A stretch of DNA of 63,251 nt from Zoogloeaceae bacterium (GCA_031271025.1 JAISWQ010000015.1:1-63251), one strand, 5' to 3'. Positions 8,814 to 18,420 are shown, counted from the stretch's first letter. A program made the numbers and translations. Notes: generated from the letters alone by a model not told the origin.

Positions 8814-10264
8814 TTCCGCCAGAACGCCGGGGTCAGCACGACCAGCAGTGTAAAAATCTCCAGACGTCCCAGCAGCATGGCGAACGCGCAGACCCAGGTC
8901 TGGAAGGGCGTCAGCACGGCGTAGGTACCACTGGGGCCGACCGTGCCCAGACCCGGCCCCGTGTTGTTGAGCGAGGCCACCGCGGCGGAAAAGGCCGTCA
9001 CGATATCCAGCCCGGAAAAACTCAGCGCCAGCACCAGCGTCACCAGCGTCACCATGTAGATGAAGCTGAAGGCCAGCACGGCGAAAAGGGTATCCTGCCG
9101 CACCGTGTGTCCCCCCAGCTTGACCGGGTAGACCGCCCTGGGATGCATGGATCTCAGAAGTTCCCGGTAAACCTGTTTGTAGAGCAATACGGCGCGCATC
9201 ATCTTGATGCCGCCGCCCGTTGAGCCGGAACAGCAGACAAAACTGCACAGGAACAGCATGACCAGCGGCGCGAAAAACGGCCAGAGGCTGTAATCCACAC
9301 TGACAAAGCCCGCGCTCGTGGCGACGGAAACCAGGTTGAAGGCAACATGACGCAGGGTTTCCGAGGCGTTGCCGTACAGACGAAAATCCCACAGATAAAA
9401 GGTAATCAGCAGGACACTGAGCACCAGTACACCCAGAAACCAGATGATTTCCGGATCGCGCAGATAGGCGCGCGGCGCGCGTCCGGCCAGCGCAATGTAG
9501 TGCGTCGCGTAGTTCATGCCGGACGCGATCATGAAAAAAATGGCGATGCCTTCGATCAGGGGCGAATTCCAGTAGGCAAAGCTCGCGTCATGGGTGGAAA
9601 ACCCGCCCAGCGCCACCGTGGAAAAGGCATGGCAGACCGCATCGAAACCATCCATGCCCGCCGCGTAATAGGCGAGCGCGCAAAGAACGGTAAAACCCGC
9701 ATAGACCAGCCACAGACCCTTGGCAGTGCCGGTAATGCGCGGAGTGAGCCGGGTATCCTTGATGGGGCCCGGAGTTTCCGCCTTGAACATCTGTCGCCCG
9801 CCAATGCCCAGCATGGGGAGAATGGCCACCGCCAGCACGATCAAGCCCATGCCGCCCAGCCAGATGATGAGACTGCGCCAGAGATTGATGGAGCGCGGCA
9901 GTTGGTCGAGATGGCTGATGACCGTGGAACCCGTGGTGGTCAGACCAGAGACGGCCTCGAAATAGGCGTCGGTGAAACTCAGGTGCAGTTGCGCGAGAAA
10001 CGGCAGACCCGCATAGACCGGCAGCACCGACCAGGCCAGCGCCACCAGCAGAAAACCATCGCGCAAATGGAGTTCGCGCTGACTTTTGCGCGCCAGGAAC
10101 CAGAGCAACGCGCCACTGCCCAGCGTGGCGACAAAGGCAAGATCATAGGCCGCCTCCGCCCCGTCGTGACTGACATGCGCATAGACGAGCGGCACCAGGA
10201 GCGTCAGCGAAAAAAGCATCAGCAACAGACCCAGCGCACGGAAGACGGGAAGATAGCGGGACAC
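8810..10264 (-). CDS. trkH: Trk-type potassium uptake protein TrkH
   Basis: Inner-membrane K+ channel subunit of the Trk system, gated by TrkA. It is hydrophobic throughout, with the repeated half-membrane-loop segments. Filter-like motifs are visible as GLTTTGSTVI, AFSTVALGGFSTH, VATSAGFVS and the final NNTGPGLGTVGPSG, and the conserved SGSTGGGIKMMR follows the third pore. Length 484 is normal for TrkH. It lies downstream of trkA in the same direction with a 41-bp gap, so the two subunits are likely co-expressed with ntrYX. The stop codon overlaps a possible repeat fragment. Confidence 0.95.
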   Translation of the reverse strand: MSRYLPVFRALGLLLMLFSLTLLVPLVYAHVSHDGAEAAYDLAFVATLGSGALLWFLARKSQRELHLRDGFLLVALAWSVLPVYAGLPFLAQLHLSFTDAYFEAVSGLTTTGSTVISHLDQLPRSINLWRSLIIWLGGMGLIVLAVAILPMLGIGGRQMFKAETPGPIKDTRLTPRITGTAKGLWLVYAGFTVLCALAYYAAGMDGFDAVCHAFSTVALGGFSTHDASFAYWNSPLIEGIAIFFMIASGMNYATHYIALAGRAPRAYLRDPEIIWFLGVLVLSVLLITFYLWDFRLYGNASETLRHVAFNLVSVATSAGFVSVDYSLWPFFAPLVMLFLCSFVCCSGSTGGGIKMMRAVLLYKQVYRELLRSMHPRAVYPVKLGGHTVRQDTLFAVLAFSFIYMVTLVTLVLALSFSGLDIVTAFSAAVASLNNTGPGLGTVGPSGTYAVLTPFQTWVCAFAMLLGRLEIFTLLVVLTPAFWRK

Positions 10265-10305
10265 GTTTGTTCAGGATTCAGAAGACAAAAAAAGCATCGC
10301 GCTAC

Positions 10306-11739
10306 TCACAGAAAATGAAACCCGACCTGAAAAAGCTGTTCCACTTTTTTCACCAGTTTTTTCTTCACGCAGAACAGAATCACATGGTCTCCAGACTGGA
10401 TGACGGAATCGCCATGCGCGATTTCCACCCGCCCCAGCCGCCGATCCACCGTGCCGTCGTCACGTACTTCCAGTGAAGCCACCGCGTCCAGATCGCGTAC
10501 CAGCGCCGCGACCGTCACCCCTTCCGGCCACTTGATGTCGCGGATGCGTCTGCCCACCACGCGGGAATTGCCGGTATCGCCATGCGCCACCATGTCCAGC
10601 GCCTCCGCCGCGCCCCGGCGCAGGGAATGCACGGCCGCCACGTCTCCCCGGCGGATGCGCGCGAGCAGGGCGCCGATGGAAACATAGGCCGGAGAAAGAC
10701 AAATATCGACAGGCCCCCCCTGCGCCATATCCACGTAGGCGCGGCGGTTGATGAGCGCCACCACCCGCGTGCAGCCCATGCGCCGGGCCAGCGTCGCCGC
10801 CATGATGTTGTTTTCGTCGTCGTTGGTGAGCGCCAGAAACAGATCCATCTCGCCGATATTTTCCTGCTCCAGCAGTTCCTCGTCGGTGCAACTGCCTTCC
10901 AGCACCAGGGTATCCTTCAAACGGTCGGCGATGAAAGCAGCCTGGGACGGCTGGTTTTCGATCACCTTGACCTCGTAATCGCCTTCCAGCGCGGCGGCCA
11001 CGCGGTAACCAATATTGCCGCCCCCCGCGATCATCACCCGCCGCACCGGTTTCATCATGCGCCGAATCTCCCGCATCACCGGACGGATATGTTCCGCCGC
11101 CGCCAGCACGAACACCTCGTCGCCAGGCAGAATCTGCGCCTCGCCGGTGGGCGCGATGGCCTTGCCGTTCCTGAAAATGGCGACGATGCGGGCATCCACG
11201 TCCAGCGGCAGATGCGCGCGCAGGGTCTTGATCGGCTTGCCCACCGTCAGCCCTTCCCGCAAGGCGCGCACCGCCACCAGCGACACCCGTCCATCGACAA
11301 AATCCAGCACCTGCAAGGCTTCCGGGAATTGCACCAGACGCACGATGTAATCGGTGACGATCTGCTCCGGGCAAAGCGCGAAATCCACGGCAAAATTTTC
11401 CCGGGCAAGCAAACGCGGCGCTTCGAGAAAATCACGCGAACGCAGACGGGCGATACGGCTGGGGATGTTGAAAAGACTGGCCGCCACCTTGCAGGCGACA
11501 AGGTTGGTCTGGTCGCTCTGGGTGACGGCAACCAGCAGATCGGCATCTTCCGCCCCCGCCTGCGCGAGGATGGAAGGATGCGCGGCATTGCCCGCAACCA
11601 CCCGTAAATCCAGACGGTTTTGCAGGTCGATCAACAGACGCTCGTTCTGGTCGACGACAGTGACGTCGTTTTCTTCCGAGATCAGGCTTTCCGCCACACT
11701 GGACCCCACCTGTCCCGCGCCCAGGATGATGATTTTCAT
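10306..11739 (-). CDS. trkA: Trk system potassium transporter subunit TrkA
   Basis: Peripheral NAD(H)/ATP-binding regulatory subunit of TrkH. It has two RCK modules, each starting with a Rossmann glycine motif: residues 1-20 (KIIILGAGQVGSSVAESL) and about 235-255 (VMIAGGGNIGYRVAAAL). Each is followed by a TrkA-C domain, such as RVGRIEIAHGD-like sequence at the end. Length 477 is slightly above the usual ~458 because of a basic tail (CVKKKLVKKVEQLFQ). The start overlaps the ntrX stop by 1 bp (TAATG), which implies translational coupling with ntrX. Confidence 0.96.
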   Translation of the reverse strand: MKIIILGAGQVGSSVAESLISEENDVTVVDQNERLLIDLQNRLDLRVVAGNAAHPSILAQAGAEDADLLVAVTQSDQTNLVACKVAASLFNIPSRIARLRSRDFLEAPRLLARENFAVDFALCPEQIVTDYIVRLVQFPEALQVLDFVDGRVSLVAVRALREGLTVGKPIKTLRAHLPLDVDARIVAIFRNGKAIAPTGEAQILPGDEVFVLAAAEHIRPVMREIRRMMKPVRRVMIAGGGNIGYRVAAALEGDYEVKVIENQPSQAAFIADRLKDTLVLEGSCTDEELLEQENIGEMDLFLALTNDDENNIMAATLARRMGCTRVVALINRRAYVDMAQGGPVDICLSPAYVSIGALLARIRRGDVAAVHSLRRGAAEALDMVAHGDTGNSRVVGRRIRDIKWPEGVTVAALVRDLDAVASLEVRDDGTVDRRLGRVEIAHGDSVIQSGDHVILFCVKKKLVKKVEQLFQVGFHFL

Positions 11740-13031
11740 TACGACGCGCCCGGTTCCCCGCCATCCTTGCGGTTCAGCGCGAAGCCAAGTTGTTTCAGCT
11801 TGCGGTAGATGTGGGTGCGCTCCAGCCCTGAGCGCTCGGCGATGCGGGTCATGTTGCCTTCTTCCTGTTGCAGCAGGCGCTCAAAGTAGAGTTTCTCGAA
11901 AACATCGCGCGCCTCGCGCAGCGGCAGGGCGAAGAGCTTGGGAAATTGCGCCAGGTCCTTGTCTTCCTGCTTGTTTTCCGGTTCCGGCATGAGACGCCGG
12001 ACATCCGCCTCGCTGATGATTTCTTCCAGGGCGGCCAGCGCGAGGTTGCGGACCAGTGTCTGCAATTCGCTCCAGCCGTTGCGTTCGTTGCCCTCCACGC
12101 CCCAGACATGGGCGCGCAACAGATTGAGGGCGGCGCTGGAAAACTGGCGGCGCGGCACTTCCTGGCGCTCCACCATGATGGCGAGAAAAAGACTCGCGAT
12201 TTCCGGCACATCGTCGGCATGGTGGACAATTTCGGGCAAATCCAGCCAGACCTCGTAAATCCGGCCCAGGGTGCGGGAATCCCAGCCCCGCTCGGCCAGC
12301 GCCGTGCGCGACAGCGAGGAGGCCGCGACCACCAGGATATTGAATCTGGCCGCCCGTTCCAGCGCGAAATCCAGGCTCATCTGCTGCATCTTGCCCAGCA
12401 GGGCGAGATCGCGCACATAAAGGAGACCGCCCGCGTGCGCTTGCAGGGTTTCCTGGGTGAGTGGCGCGGTGACATCGGCAAACTCCAGCCAGGGTGCGCG
12501 CGGACGGTGCAGGGTGCGCGCGCAGAGTTCGGCGATCACGCCCATGCCGCCCCGCAGCATGAGCGAACTGCTTTTCGCCGCCGCCTGTTCCAGCCGCCTC
12601 TTGAGGTCACGAAAGAGATGCGATTTGGCCAGCGCCTCCAGCGTCAGCGGCGGACGTTTGCCAATGTGGTCGTGCTTCAACGCCTTTTCCACGGTGGCAA
12701 GCAGCTTTTGCAGGGCAATGGGTTTTTCCAGAAAATCCACCGCGCCGATACGGGTCGCTTCCACCGCCGTATCAATGGTGCCGTGCCCGGACATCATCAC
12801 CACCGGCATGGTGAGCAAGCCTTCCAGTATCCACTCCTTGAGCAGCGAAATACCGTCGGTATCCGGCATCCAGATGTCGAGCAGCACCAGATCGGGAGGA
12901 CGCGCCTTGCGCGCCTTGCGCGCCGCCGCCGCGTTTTCCGCCACGCGCACCGCGTGGCCTTCGTCCATCAGAATTTCCGAGAGCAGTTCCCGGATTCCAA
13001 TTTCATCGTCTACGATCAGAATGTCTGCCAT
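11739..13031 (-). CDS. ntrX: NtrX-like response regulator with degenerate AAA+ domain
   Basis: Receiver domain (residues ~1-120) with DDE acidic pocket, phosphoacceptor aspartate in LLDIWMPDTDG and MSGHGT/K switch residues. A Fis-type helix-turn-helix ends the protein (MTRIAERSGLERTHIYRKLKQLG). The middle looks derived from a sigma54-activator AAA+ domain but is eroded: LMLRGGMGVIAELCARTLH sits where a Walker A should be, and there is no GAFTGA loop or recognisable DExx. It probably cannot activate sigma54 and may act as a repressor or sigma70 regulator (inference). ATG at 13031 has GAGG 6 nt upstream; an upstream TTG would overlap ntrY. Cognate kinase is NtrY next door. Confidence 0.88.
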   Translation of the reverse strand: MADILIVDDEIGIRELLSEILMDEGHAVRVAENAAAARKARKARPPDLVLLDIWMPDTDGISLLKEWILEGLLTMPVVMMSGHGTIDTAVEATRIGAVDFLEKPIALQKLLATVEKALKHDHIGKRPPLTLEALAKSHLFRDLKRRLEQAAAKSSSLMLRGGMGVIAELCARTLHRPRAPWLEFADVTAPLTQETLQAHAGGLLYVRDLALLGKMQQMSLDFALERAARFNILVVAASSLSRTALAERGWDSRTLGRIYEVWLDLPEIVHHADDVPEIASLFLAIMVERQEVPRRQFSSAALNLLRAHVWGVEGNERNGWSELQTLVRNLALAALEEIISEADVRRLMPEPENKQEDKDLAQFPKLFALPLREARDVFEKLYFERLLQQEEGNMTRIAERSGLERTHIYRKLKQLGFALNRKDGGEPGAS

Positions 13032-13039
13032 GATAAGCC

Positions 13040-15160
13040 TCAAGCCAAGTGAGCGCCGGGGAGCCAGATGCGGATGCGCGCGCCGCCTTCCGCCCGGTTT
13101 TCAATGACGATGCGCCCCTGATGCTCGTCAATGATCTTGCGGACAATGGGCAAGCCCAGTCCGGTGCCGCGCGCCTTGGTCGTGACATACGGCTCAAACG
13201 CGCGCGCCAGTATTTCCGCCGGAAAGCCCTTGCCATTGTCGCTGATTTCCAGCAGGATTTCTTCATGCTCCGCGCGCGTGGTGCGCACCATGAGCCGGGG
13301 ATCGGGCTGGCTTTCCAGCGCATCCTCGCCGTTTTTCACGAGATTGTGAATCACCTGCCGCAGAGCGGCGGCATCCCCCGCGGTCAGGGGCAGGTCTTCG
13401 GCAAGTTCGGCAATGGGCGGCGCGTCGGCGTGTTCGTAAAGGGTGAGCACTTCCCGGATCAGCGCGTTCAGATCCAGCGCCGCCAGCACCGGCGCGGAGC
13501 GGCGGGAATAATCGCGGAAATCGTCCACCATGCCCTGCATCGCCCGCACCTGATTGACGATGGTCCGGGTCGCGCGTTCCAGCATTTCCCTGTCCTTTCC
13601 TTCCAGACGGCCAGCGAGCTTCATCGCCAGACGTTCGGCGGAAAGCTGGATGGGCGTCAGGGGATTCTTGATTTCATGCGCCAGCCGCCGCGCCACCTCG
13701 CCCCAGGCGGCGGAACGCTGCGCGGCAATCAGTTGCGTCACATCGTCGAACACGACCACATAACCCACATCGCTCCTGCCCGGCAGACGGGTACCGCGCA
13801 ACAGCAGGGTCTGGACGCCATTCGCGTGCGGCAATTCTATTTGTCCCTGCCACGCGCTTTCCGCTTCCGCCTTCAGGTTGGGCGCGATGAACGTCCCCAG
13901 CGCCTCGTAATCCCCATCCCAGACCTCGGCCTGCTGATGGAGAAAAACGCAGAATCTTTCCCCCAGAATGGTAATGGCGCCCTCGTTGATGGTGCGCAGC
14001 ACCCCGTTGCGGTCAAACGCCAGCACTCCGGCGGAAAGATTGGCAAGGATGGATTCCAGATAGGCGCGGGCGGATTCCACCTCGCCCCGGCGGCGCTCCG
14101 CTTCCTGCCGCGCGTCGGCGAGTTGTTCGGTCATGCGGTTGAAGGAACGGGTGAGTACGCCCAGTTCGTCCCGGCTGTGCGTGGCCTGCAAGGGCGAGTA
14201 ATCACCCTGCGCCACGGCCTGGGTGCCCGCCGCAAGCAGCGAGAGCGGCGCGGCCAGCCGCCGCGCCAGATAAAAGGCAAAGGCAAAGGCGGCAAAAAGC
14301 GCCGCCAGCATGGAAAGCGTCAGCGTCAACGCGAACATGCGGGTCAGACCGATTCGTCCCAGTTGCAGCTCACGGTAATCGCGTTGCACCGTCTGCACCG
14401 CCTCGGCGTTTTCGGCAAGATTCCTGGGCACATTCTTGGTCACTTGCAGGACTTGCGGCGTGCCGAAAAGCGAAGCGGGGGCAAGCGCCACCAGCACGCG
14501 CAAACGCAACGCGCCATTCGCCTCGCTGTCGATATGCGCCTGCGCGCCGCCGCGCGCCTGCTTCAGCTCCGCCGCCGTCGGCAGAGGCTGGATCTGCCCG
14601 ATTTCCCGGTCGCTGATTTCCGGTTGCACACTCGCGCCAAAGAGCGCCGCCGTCGTTACGCCCGCCTGTTCACGCAGACGCGCCAGCGCCAGCCGTTGCA
14701 GGAGGTCCGGTTGCGCTTCCAGTTCCCGCGCCATGCCGCGCGCCTTCTGGGTCAGATCCGCAAGCAGGGAATCCAGTACCGAACGCCCCAGTTCCAGCCC
14801 GGAATCCAGCGCCTTTTCCACTCGCACGTCAAACCAGCTTTCGATGGAATGGGTGACGAACTGCACCGCCACGCCATAGACCAGCACCCCCGGCAAAAGC
14901 GCAACCAGACCAAAAAGCAGAGTCAGCCGCAGCCGCAATCTGGCGCCGAAAACCCGGTTTCGGAAATCGCGCGCCAGCCGCGCCGCCAACGCCCCGGTAA
15001 GCAGCAGCAAAACCAGCACGATCAGGGTGTTGAGCCAGAGCAGGAGCGGATACTGTTCGCCCAGAAAGCTGTTGGCCGAAGTCGAGGCCAGCAGCGAAAA
15101 CCAGAGAAAGAGCGCCAGCATCCCTCCTGCCGCCGCCAGACCGATCAGGATTCTGTTCAT
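13040..15160 (-). CDS. ntrY: Sensor histidine kinase NtrY
   Basis: Membrane histidine kinase paired with NtrX; the pair is linked to nitrogen and redox or envelope control in other proteobacteria. Hydrophobic N-terminal segments (about residues 5-25, 40-62, 80-105) precede a periplasmic-type sensor. A further membrane helix near residue 280 (MFALTLTLSMLAALFAAFAF) leads into HAMP (RRLAAPLSLLAAG) and PAS (ILANLSAGVLAFDRNGVL). The H box is RLAHEIKNPLTPIQLSAER, followed by N (IHNLVKNGEDAL), G1 (ISDNGKGFP) and G2 (TGLGLPIVRKI) boxes. It overlaps the upstream DUF4390 gene by 4 bp. Confidence 0.95.
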   Translation of the reverse strand: MNRILIGLAAAGGMLALFLWFSLLASTSANSFLGEQYPLLLWLNTLIVLVLLLLTGALAARLARDFRNRVFGARLRLRLTLLFGLVALLPGVLVYGVAVQFVTHSIESWFDVRVEKALDSGLELGRSVLDSLLADLTQKARGMARELEAQPDLLQRLALARLREQAGVTTAALFGASVQPEISDREIGQIQPLPTAAELKQARGGAQAHIDSEANGALRLRVLVALAPASLFGTPQVLQVTKNVPRNLAENAEAVQTVQRDYRELQLGRIGLTRMFALTLTLSMLAALFAAFAFAFYLARRLAAPLSLLAAGTQAVAQGDYSPLQATHSRDELGVLTRSFNRMTEQLADARQEAERRRGEVESARAYLESILANLSAGVLAFDRNGVLRTINEGAITILGERFCVFLHQQAEVWDGDYEALGTFIAPNLKAEAESAWQGQIELPHANGVQTLLLRGTRLPGRSDVGYVVVFDDVTQLIAAQRSAAWGEVARRLAHEIKNPLTPIQLSAERLAMKLAGRLEGKDREMLERATRTIVNQVRAMQGMVDDFRDYSRRSAPVLAALDLNALIREVLTLYEHADAPPIAELAEDLPLTAGDAAALRQVIHNLVKNGEDALESQPDPRLMVRTTRAEHEEILLEISDNGKGFPAEILARAFEPYVTTKARGTGLGLPIVRKIIDEHQGRIVIENRAEGGARIRIWLPGAHLA

Positions 15161-15801
15161 GGCGGTTCCGGCAAGAAGACAGCCGACTGGCGCATGCCTT
15201 CGGCAGGAACCGGGACGGAAAGCGCGCCTTGCGCGTCAGGCGCGCTTTCCGGGACGAATTTCCAGTGCTGCCAGCCGGAATCCACCTCCCATTCCCTGCT
15301 GGTCATGGCGGAAAACTGGAAAGGCTTGGGCAATTGCGACCGATCCAGCCAGAAGCGCGCCCTGGCTTCCAGCTTCACGTCGGCAGGCAGGGGCGTTTCC
15401 AGCACAGGCCAGCGCACCACGCGGACAAGCTGTTGCAGGGCTTCTTCCAGCGTGGCAAACGATTGATGCAGCTCGCCTGTAGACACGCGATACTGGCGCG
15501 TCAGCGGGTGATAACCCAGACGCCAGACCCGGCGCTTTTTCGCCACGACCGCATCGACCCAATACCAGCGCGGGCGATGCAATTCAAATTCCAGGGCGAA
15601 ATAAAGGGTCATGCCACGCGCGACGGCATCCGCCAGCCGTTCGTTGAACTCCAGGCCGATACGCGCCGACAGGGCGTAGCCGCCTTCCTCGATGGGCGTC
15701 AATTGCAGGTCTTGCAGGCGCGCTCCTTCCGCCCGCGCCCCGGACACGCCGAAAAAGGCCAGCAGCAACGCAAAAAAACAGCAAGCTCTAAAGCGTCTCA
15801 T
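15157..15801 (-). CDS. DUF4390 domain protein, exported
   Basis: Signal peptide at the N-terminus (MRRFRACCFFALLLAFF...GVSGARA) followed by a ~190-residue domain matching the DUF4390 pattern (strand-rich, YALSARIGLEFNERLADAVARG, FELHRPRWYWVD, WPVLETPLPADV). Probably periplasmic. I choose the ATG at 15801 because it begins a good signal peptide; the open frame continues upstream inside rsmB without one. It overlaps the rsmB end by 14 bp and ntrY by 4 bp. The position between rsmB and ntrY is conserved in betaproteobacteria, suggesting a link to NtrY sensing, but its function is not established. Confidence 0.85.
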   Translation of the reverse strand: MRRFRACCFFALLLAFFGVSGARAEGARLQDLQLTPIEEGGYALSARIGLEFNERLADAVARGMTLYFALEFELHRPRWYWVDAVVAKKRRVWRLGYHPLTRQYRVSTGELHQSFATLEEALQQLVRVVRWPVLETPLPADVKLEARARFWLDRSQLPKPFQFSAMTSREWEVDSGWQHWKFVPESAPDAQGALSVPVPAEGMRQSAVFLPEPP

Positions 15802-17092
15802 TGCGCAACAAGGCATAGTAAAACCCGTCATGTTCATCATCCGGCAGGCAGATTTCCTCAGATTCCAGCACGGCTTCCGGTCTGCGGCGCAGGAAGGCGG
15901 CAATCTGTTCCCCGTTTTCTTCGGGAAACACGGAGCAGGTAGCATAAAGCAATTTGCCCCCCGGCGTCAGCGCCTGCCAGAGCCGATCCAGAATGCGACG
16001 CTGGGTGCGGACAAAGGAAAGCACATCCCGCGGCTGGCGCAGCCACTTGATGTCGGGATGGCGGCGCACCACGCCACTCGCCGAACAGGGCACATCGGCG
16101 AGAATGGCGTCAAACCGCGCGGGCGTTCTGCCCCAGGCATTGGGCGCGCTGGCGTCGCCGCAGCGTATCGTGGCCGAAAGACCCAGCCGCGCGAAATTCT
16201 CCCCGATCAGACGGCAACGCGCCGGATCGATCTCCAGCGCGATCAGGTTCAGATCGCCGCGCTCCAGCAGATGCGCGCTCTTGCCGCCCGGCGCGGCACA
16301 GGCGTCCAGCACCTGACTGCCGGGCGCGGGATCGAGTCGCTCCGCCGCGCGCTGCGCGCCCAGATCCTGTACGGAAACCAGTCCTTCGGCAAAACCCGGC
16401 AAGCGCGCCACCGGCACTGGCGTCGGCAACAGGATACCGGCTTCCCCGCGCGCCTCCCCGGAAAGTCCCGCGCCGCGCAGCGCCTCCAGATAGGCGGCAA
16501 CGCTGGTTTTACGCCGGTTGACACGCAACCCCAGAGGCGGCAGCCGGTTGCCTGCCGCGAGGATCCGTGGCCAGTAATCGGGATAGGCCGCCTCGAGGCG
16601 TGCCACCCACCAGTCGGGATGCCAGTGCAGGGCGGCAACATTCTCGGACAATGCCTGTCCAGGCTGGCGCAGAACATTGCGCAGCACGCCATTCACCAGC
16701 GCCTTGTAGCGCCCACCGTGTAAAACACCCGCCGCTTCCACCGCCTGATTCACTACCGTATGCGCATCTGTCCAGGTTTCCAGCCGGTAGAGCGCGCACA
16801 GCAGCAGGGCGCGAATCTCCGGCCAGGGGGGATTGCGCAGCAGGGGCGCCAGGCGGGCGTCCCCCACGCCATAACGGCGCAGCGCGCCAAAGAGGAGGTC
16901 CTTGACCTGATCCGGGTCTGCCACGCCCGGCTCGGCGCGTCCGCCTTCCTGTCCCAGACTCTGCCCTTCCAGCACCCGCCCCATCTGCCGCGCCGCGACG
17001 ACAAAAGCCGCCGCCAGCGAGGCTGCCGGCAGCGAAGCCGACAGCAGACCTGAAGGCGCGGATGCGCAGATACTTTTCCGCTGCGTTTTCAT
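15788..17092 (-). CDS. rsmB: 16S rRNA (cytosine(967)-C(5))-methyltransferase RsmB
   Basis: SAM-dependent m5C methyltransferase for C967 of 16S rRNA. An N-terminal NusB-like RNA-binding region (residues ~20-160, HTVVNQAVEAAGVLHGGRYK-type) is followed by the catalytic domain. It shows DACAAPGGKSAHLLE (SAM motif I), ALEIDPARC, the DVPCSASGVVRRHPD motif with the proton-handling Cys, and the nucleophilic Cys in YATCSVFPEENG. Length 434 is typical. In related genomes fmt/def often lie upstream; here the upstream side runs straight into a repeat element, so the context is broken there. Confidence 0.95.
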   Translation of the reverse strand: MKTQRKSICASAPSGLLSASLPAASLAAAFVVAARQMGRVLEGQSLGQEGGRAEPGVADPDQVKDLLFGALRRYGVGDARLAPLLRNPPWPEIRALLLCALYRLETWTDAHTVVNQAVEAAGVLHGGRYKALVNGVLRNVLRQPGQALSENVAALHWHPDWWVARLEAAYPDYWPRILAAGNRLPPLGLRVNRRKTSVAAYLEALRGAGLSGEARGEAGILLPTPVPVARLPGFAEGLVSVQDLGAQRAAERLDPAPGSQVLDACAAPGGKSAHLLERGDLNLIALEIDPARCRLIGENFARLGLSATIRCGDASAPNAWGRTPARFDAILADVPCSASGVVRRHPDIKWLRQPRDVLSFVRTQRRILDRLWQALTPGGKLLYATCSVFPEENGEQIAAFLRRRPEAVLESEEICLPDDEHDGFYYALLRNETL

Positions 17093-17121
17093 AGCATTGA
17101 TTTTATTATGCTGCCAAGTTG

Positions 17122-17346
17122 TAAGAAGTTGTTCATGGTTTCCGACAAGCCGCTTTTCCTAGCCATTTTAGTCACAAGCGAGGAATGCAGTGACGTGGTT
17201 TTTCCAGACGGCTCTGGGGTATGATGTTCCAATTTTCTGGAAGGCCGTGCCGCCGCATGGATTGCCACGTCGCTTACGCTCCTCGCAATAATGATGGTGG
17301 GGAAGACTACGCCAGAGAAAACCAGAGACTATGAACAGGTTCTTAT
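17122..17346. mobile_element. MITE-like repeat, copy A (inverted partner of 18522-18740)
   Basis: About 225 bp, non-coding. The ends form an imperfect terminal inverted repeat: TAAGAAGTTGTTCATGG on the left and, reverse-complemented, TAAGAACCTGTTCATAG on the right. The interior contains CATGGATTGCCACG and TCCTCGCAAT. Read against the reverse complement of copy B it aligns over the whole length with many mismatches and a few small gaps. It fills most of the ~350 bp gap between rsmB and the methyltransferase gene. Confidence 0.8.
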
Positions 17347-17446
17347 TGGCTTTTTGCAAAACTACGCCAGTGGCGCAGTGTTTGTCGCCTAAGTCATTGA
17401 TTTTCATAGGGCGATCAGTGCGGGTTTTGAATTTCTCAAAAGGATC

Positions 17447-18382
17447 TTATATTTTCCTTATTATATTTTTTATTTTGGCAAAATTATTTACGCCAATTAT
17501 TTTTTTAATCATTTCTTTTAATTTGTGGGTTTTGCCATAAACCATTACTTTTTTCTGATATTCAAATATGTCCTTCAGGTATTTTACATAATATTCATCA
17601 TAATGTTTTGCAACATGGGAAACAATTTCTTTCTCTTGATGTTCCGTCGGCATGTAACTCCATTTCAGCATCAATAAGTTGAATATTTCAAATACATTTT
17701 CTTTTGTGAGTTTATTTATTTTTATGCCAGCAATATTGGGAAAATTTGTTCCTTCCATACTGTTCATTAGATATTTCTCCCCTGTTATCGAACTCATCAA
17801 TAAATTATTTGTTATCGATTTTTGTCCGAGAGCAATTTTACCATCCAGAAAATAATATGTATGGAGCGAGACATCATGGAATACAATTATCGCGTCATCT
17901 TCCATGAATGGCAATACCATCAATATATCGAGTATTTCACCTGGGTTGCAATGCACGGTATCAATAAGACAAAAATCCACTCCCCTCCCATCCTGTGCAA
18001 TTTCATCAATGAAATTCAGAGCAAGTCCGCCAGTAAACAATTTCCATTTTTCCTTTAAATGAGGATAATAGTCTACATAATAACCTGTTTTACAATCTGG
18101 GTCTCTATACCATGTGTCATGTAAGTCTATCGAAAACAATCTTGACTCGGGAAAACATTTTATGGCGTTTAGAATCACTATTGAGGATCCTCCCGCACTG
18201 ACCCCTATTTCCAATAGTTTTTTGGGTTTGTTTCTTAAAATCAATGCGTTTATAAACATTCTTTGGGCGAAAGACATTTCCGATATTTTTGTATATGAAT
18301 CATCCAGACGAGTCAAAATATCATTCTCGGATTCCGTCGGACTGACGAAATTGACATGAGACATATCGTTTGTATTTTTCAT
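17447..18382 (-). CDS. Class I SAM-dependent methyltransferase, AT-rich, probably acquired
   Basis: Methyltransf_24-like Rossmann methyltransferase. Motif I is LLEIGVSAGGSSIVIL (about residues 55-70), the acidic residue after strand 2 is in LFSIDLHDTW, and later strands give DFCLIDTVHCNPGEILDIL and DDAIIVFHDVS, where Asp/His residues could bind a metal. The basic C-terminus (KMKEMIKKIIG-like) is low-complexity. The gene is strikingly AT-rich and uses AAA/ATT/TTT codons unlike its neighbours. It is bracketed by inverted repeat copies and lies beside a GT41 glycosyltransferase and flagellin. A role in methylating a surface or flagellin glycan is an inference. SD AGGAG lies 10 nt before the ATG. 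Confidence 0.8.
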   Translation of the reverse strand: MKNTNDMSHVNFVSPTESENDILTRLDDSYTKISEMSFAQRMFINALILRNKPKKLLEIGVSAGGSSIVILNAIKCFPESRLFSIDLHDTWYRDPDCKTGYYVDYYPHLKEKWKLFTGGLALNFIDEIAQDGRGVDFCLIDTVHCNPGEILDILMVLPFMEDDAIIVFHDVSLHTYYFLDGKIALGQKSITNNLLMSSITGEKYLMNSMEGTNFPNIAGIKINKLTKENVFEIFNLLMLKWSYMPTEHQEKEIVSHVAKHYDEYYVKYLKDIFEYQKKVMVYGKTHKLKEMIKKIIGVNNFAKIKNIIRKI

Positions 18383-18406
18383 GGAAACACTTCTCCTTTT
18401 GAAGGT

Positions 18407-18420
18407 GCGTTATATAACGC
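18407..18420. promoter_or_regulatory. Perfect 14-bp palindrome upstream of the methyltransferase gene
   Basis: GCGTTATATAACGC is a perfect palindrome 25 bp upstream of the methyltransferase start. It contains a TATATA-like -10 on either strand. It could be a regulator-binding site or simply the promoter; no -35 is clear. Confidence 0.35.

Noticed and set aside
13049..15466. 805-codon plus-strand frame over ntrY
   Set aside because: Antisense shadow of ntrY; no recognisable protein motifs.
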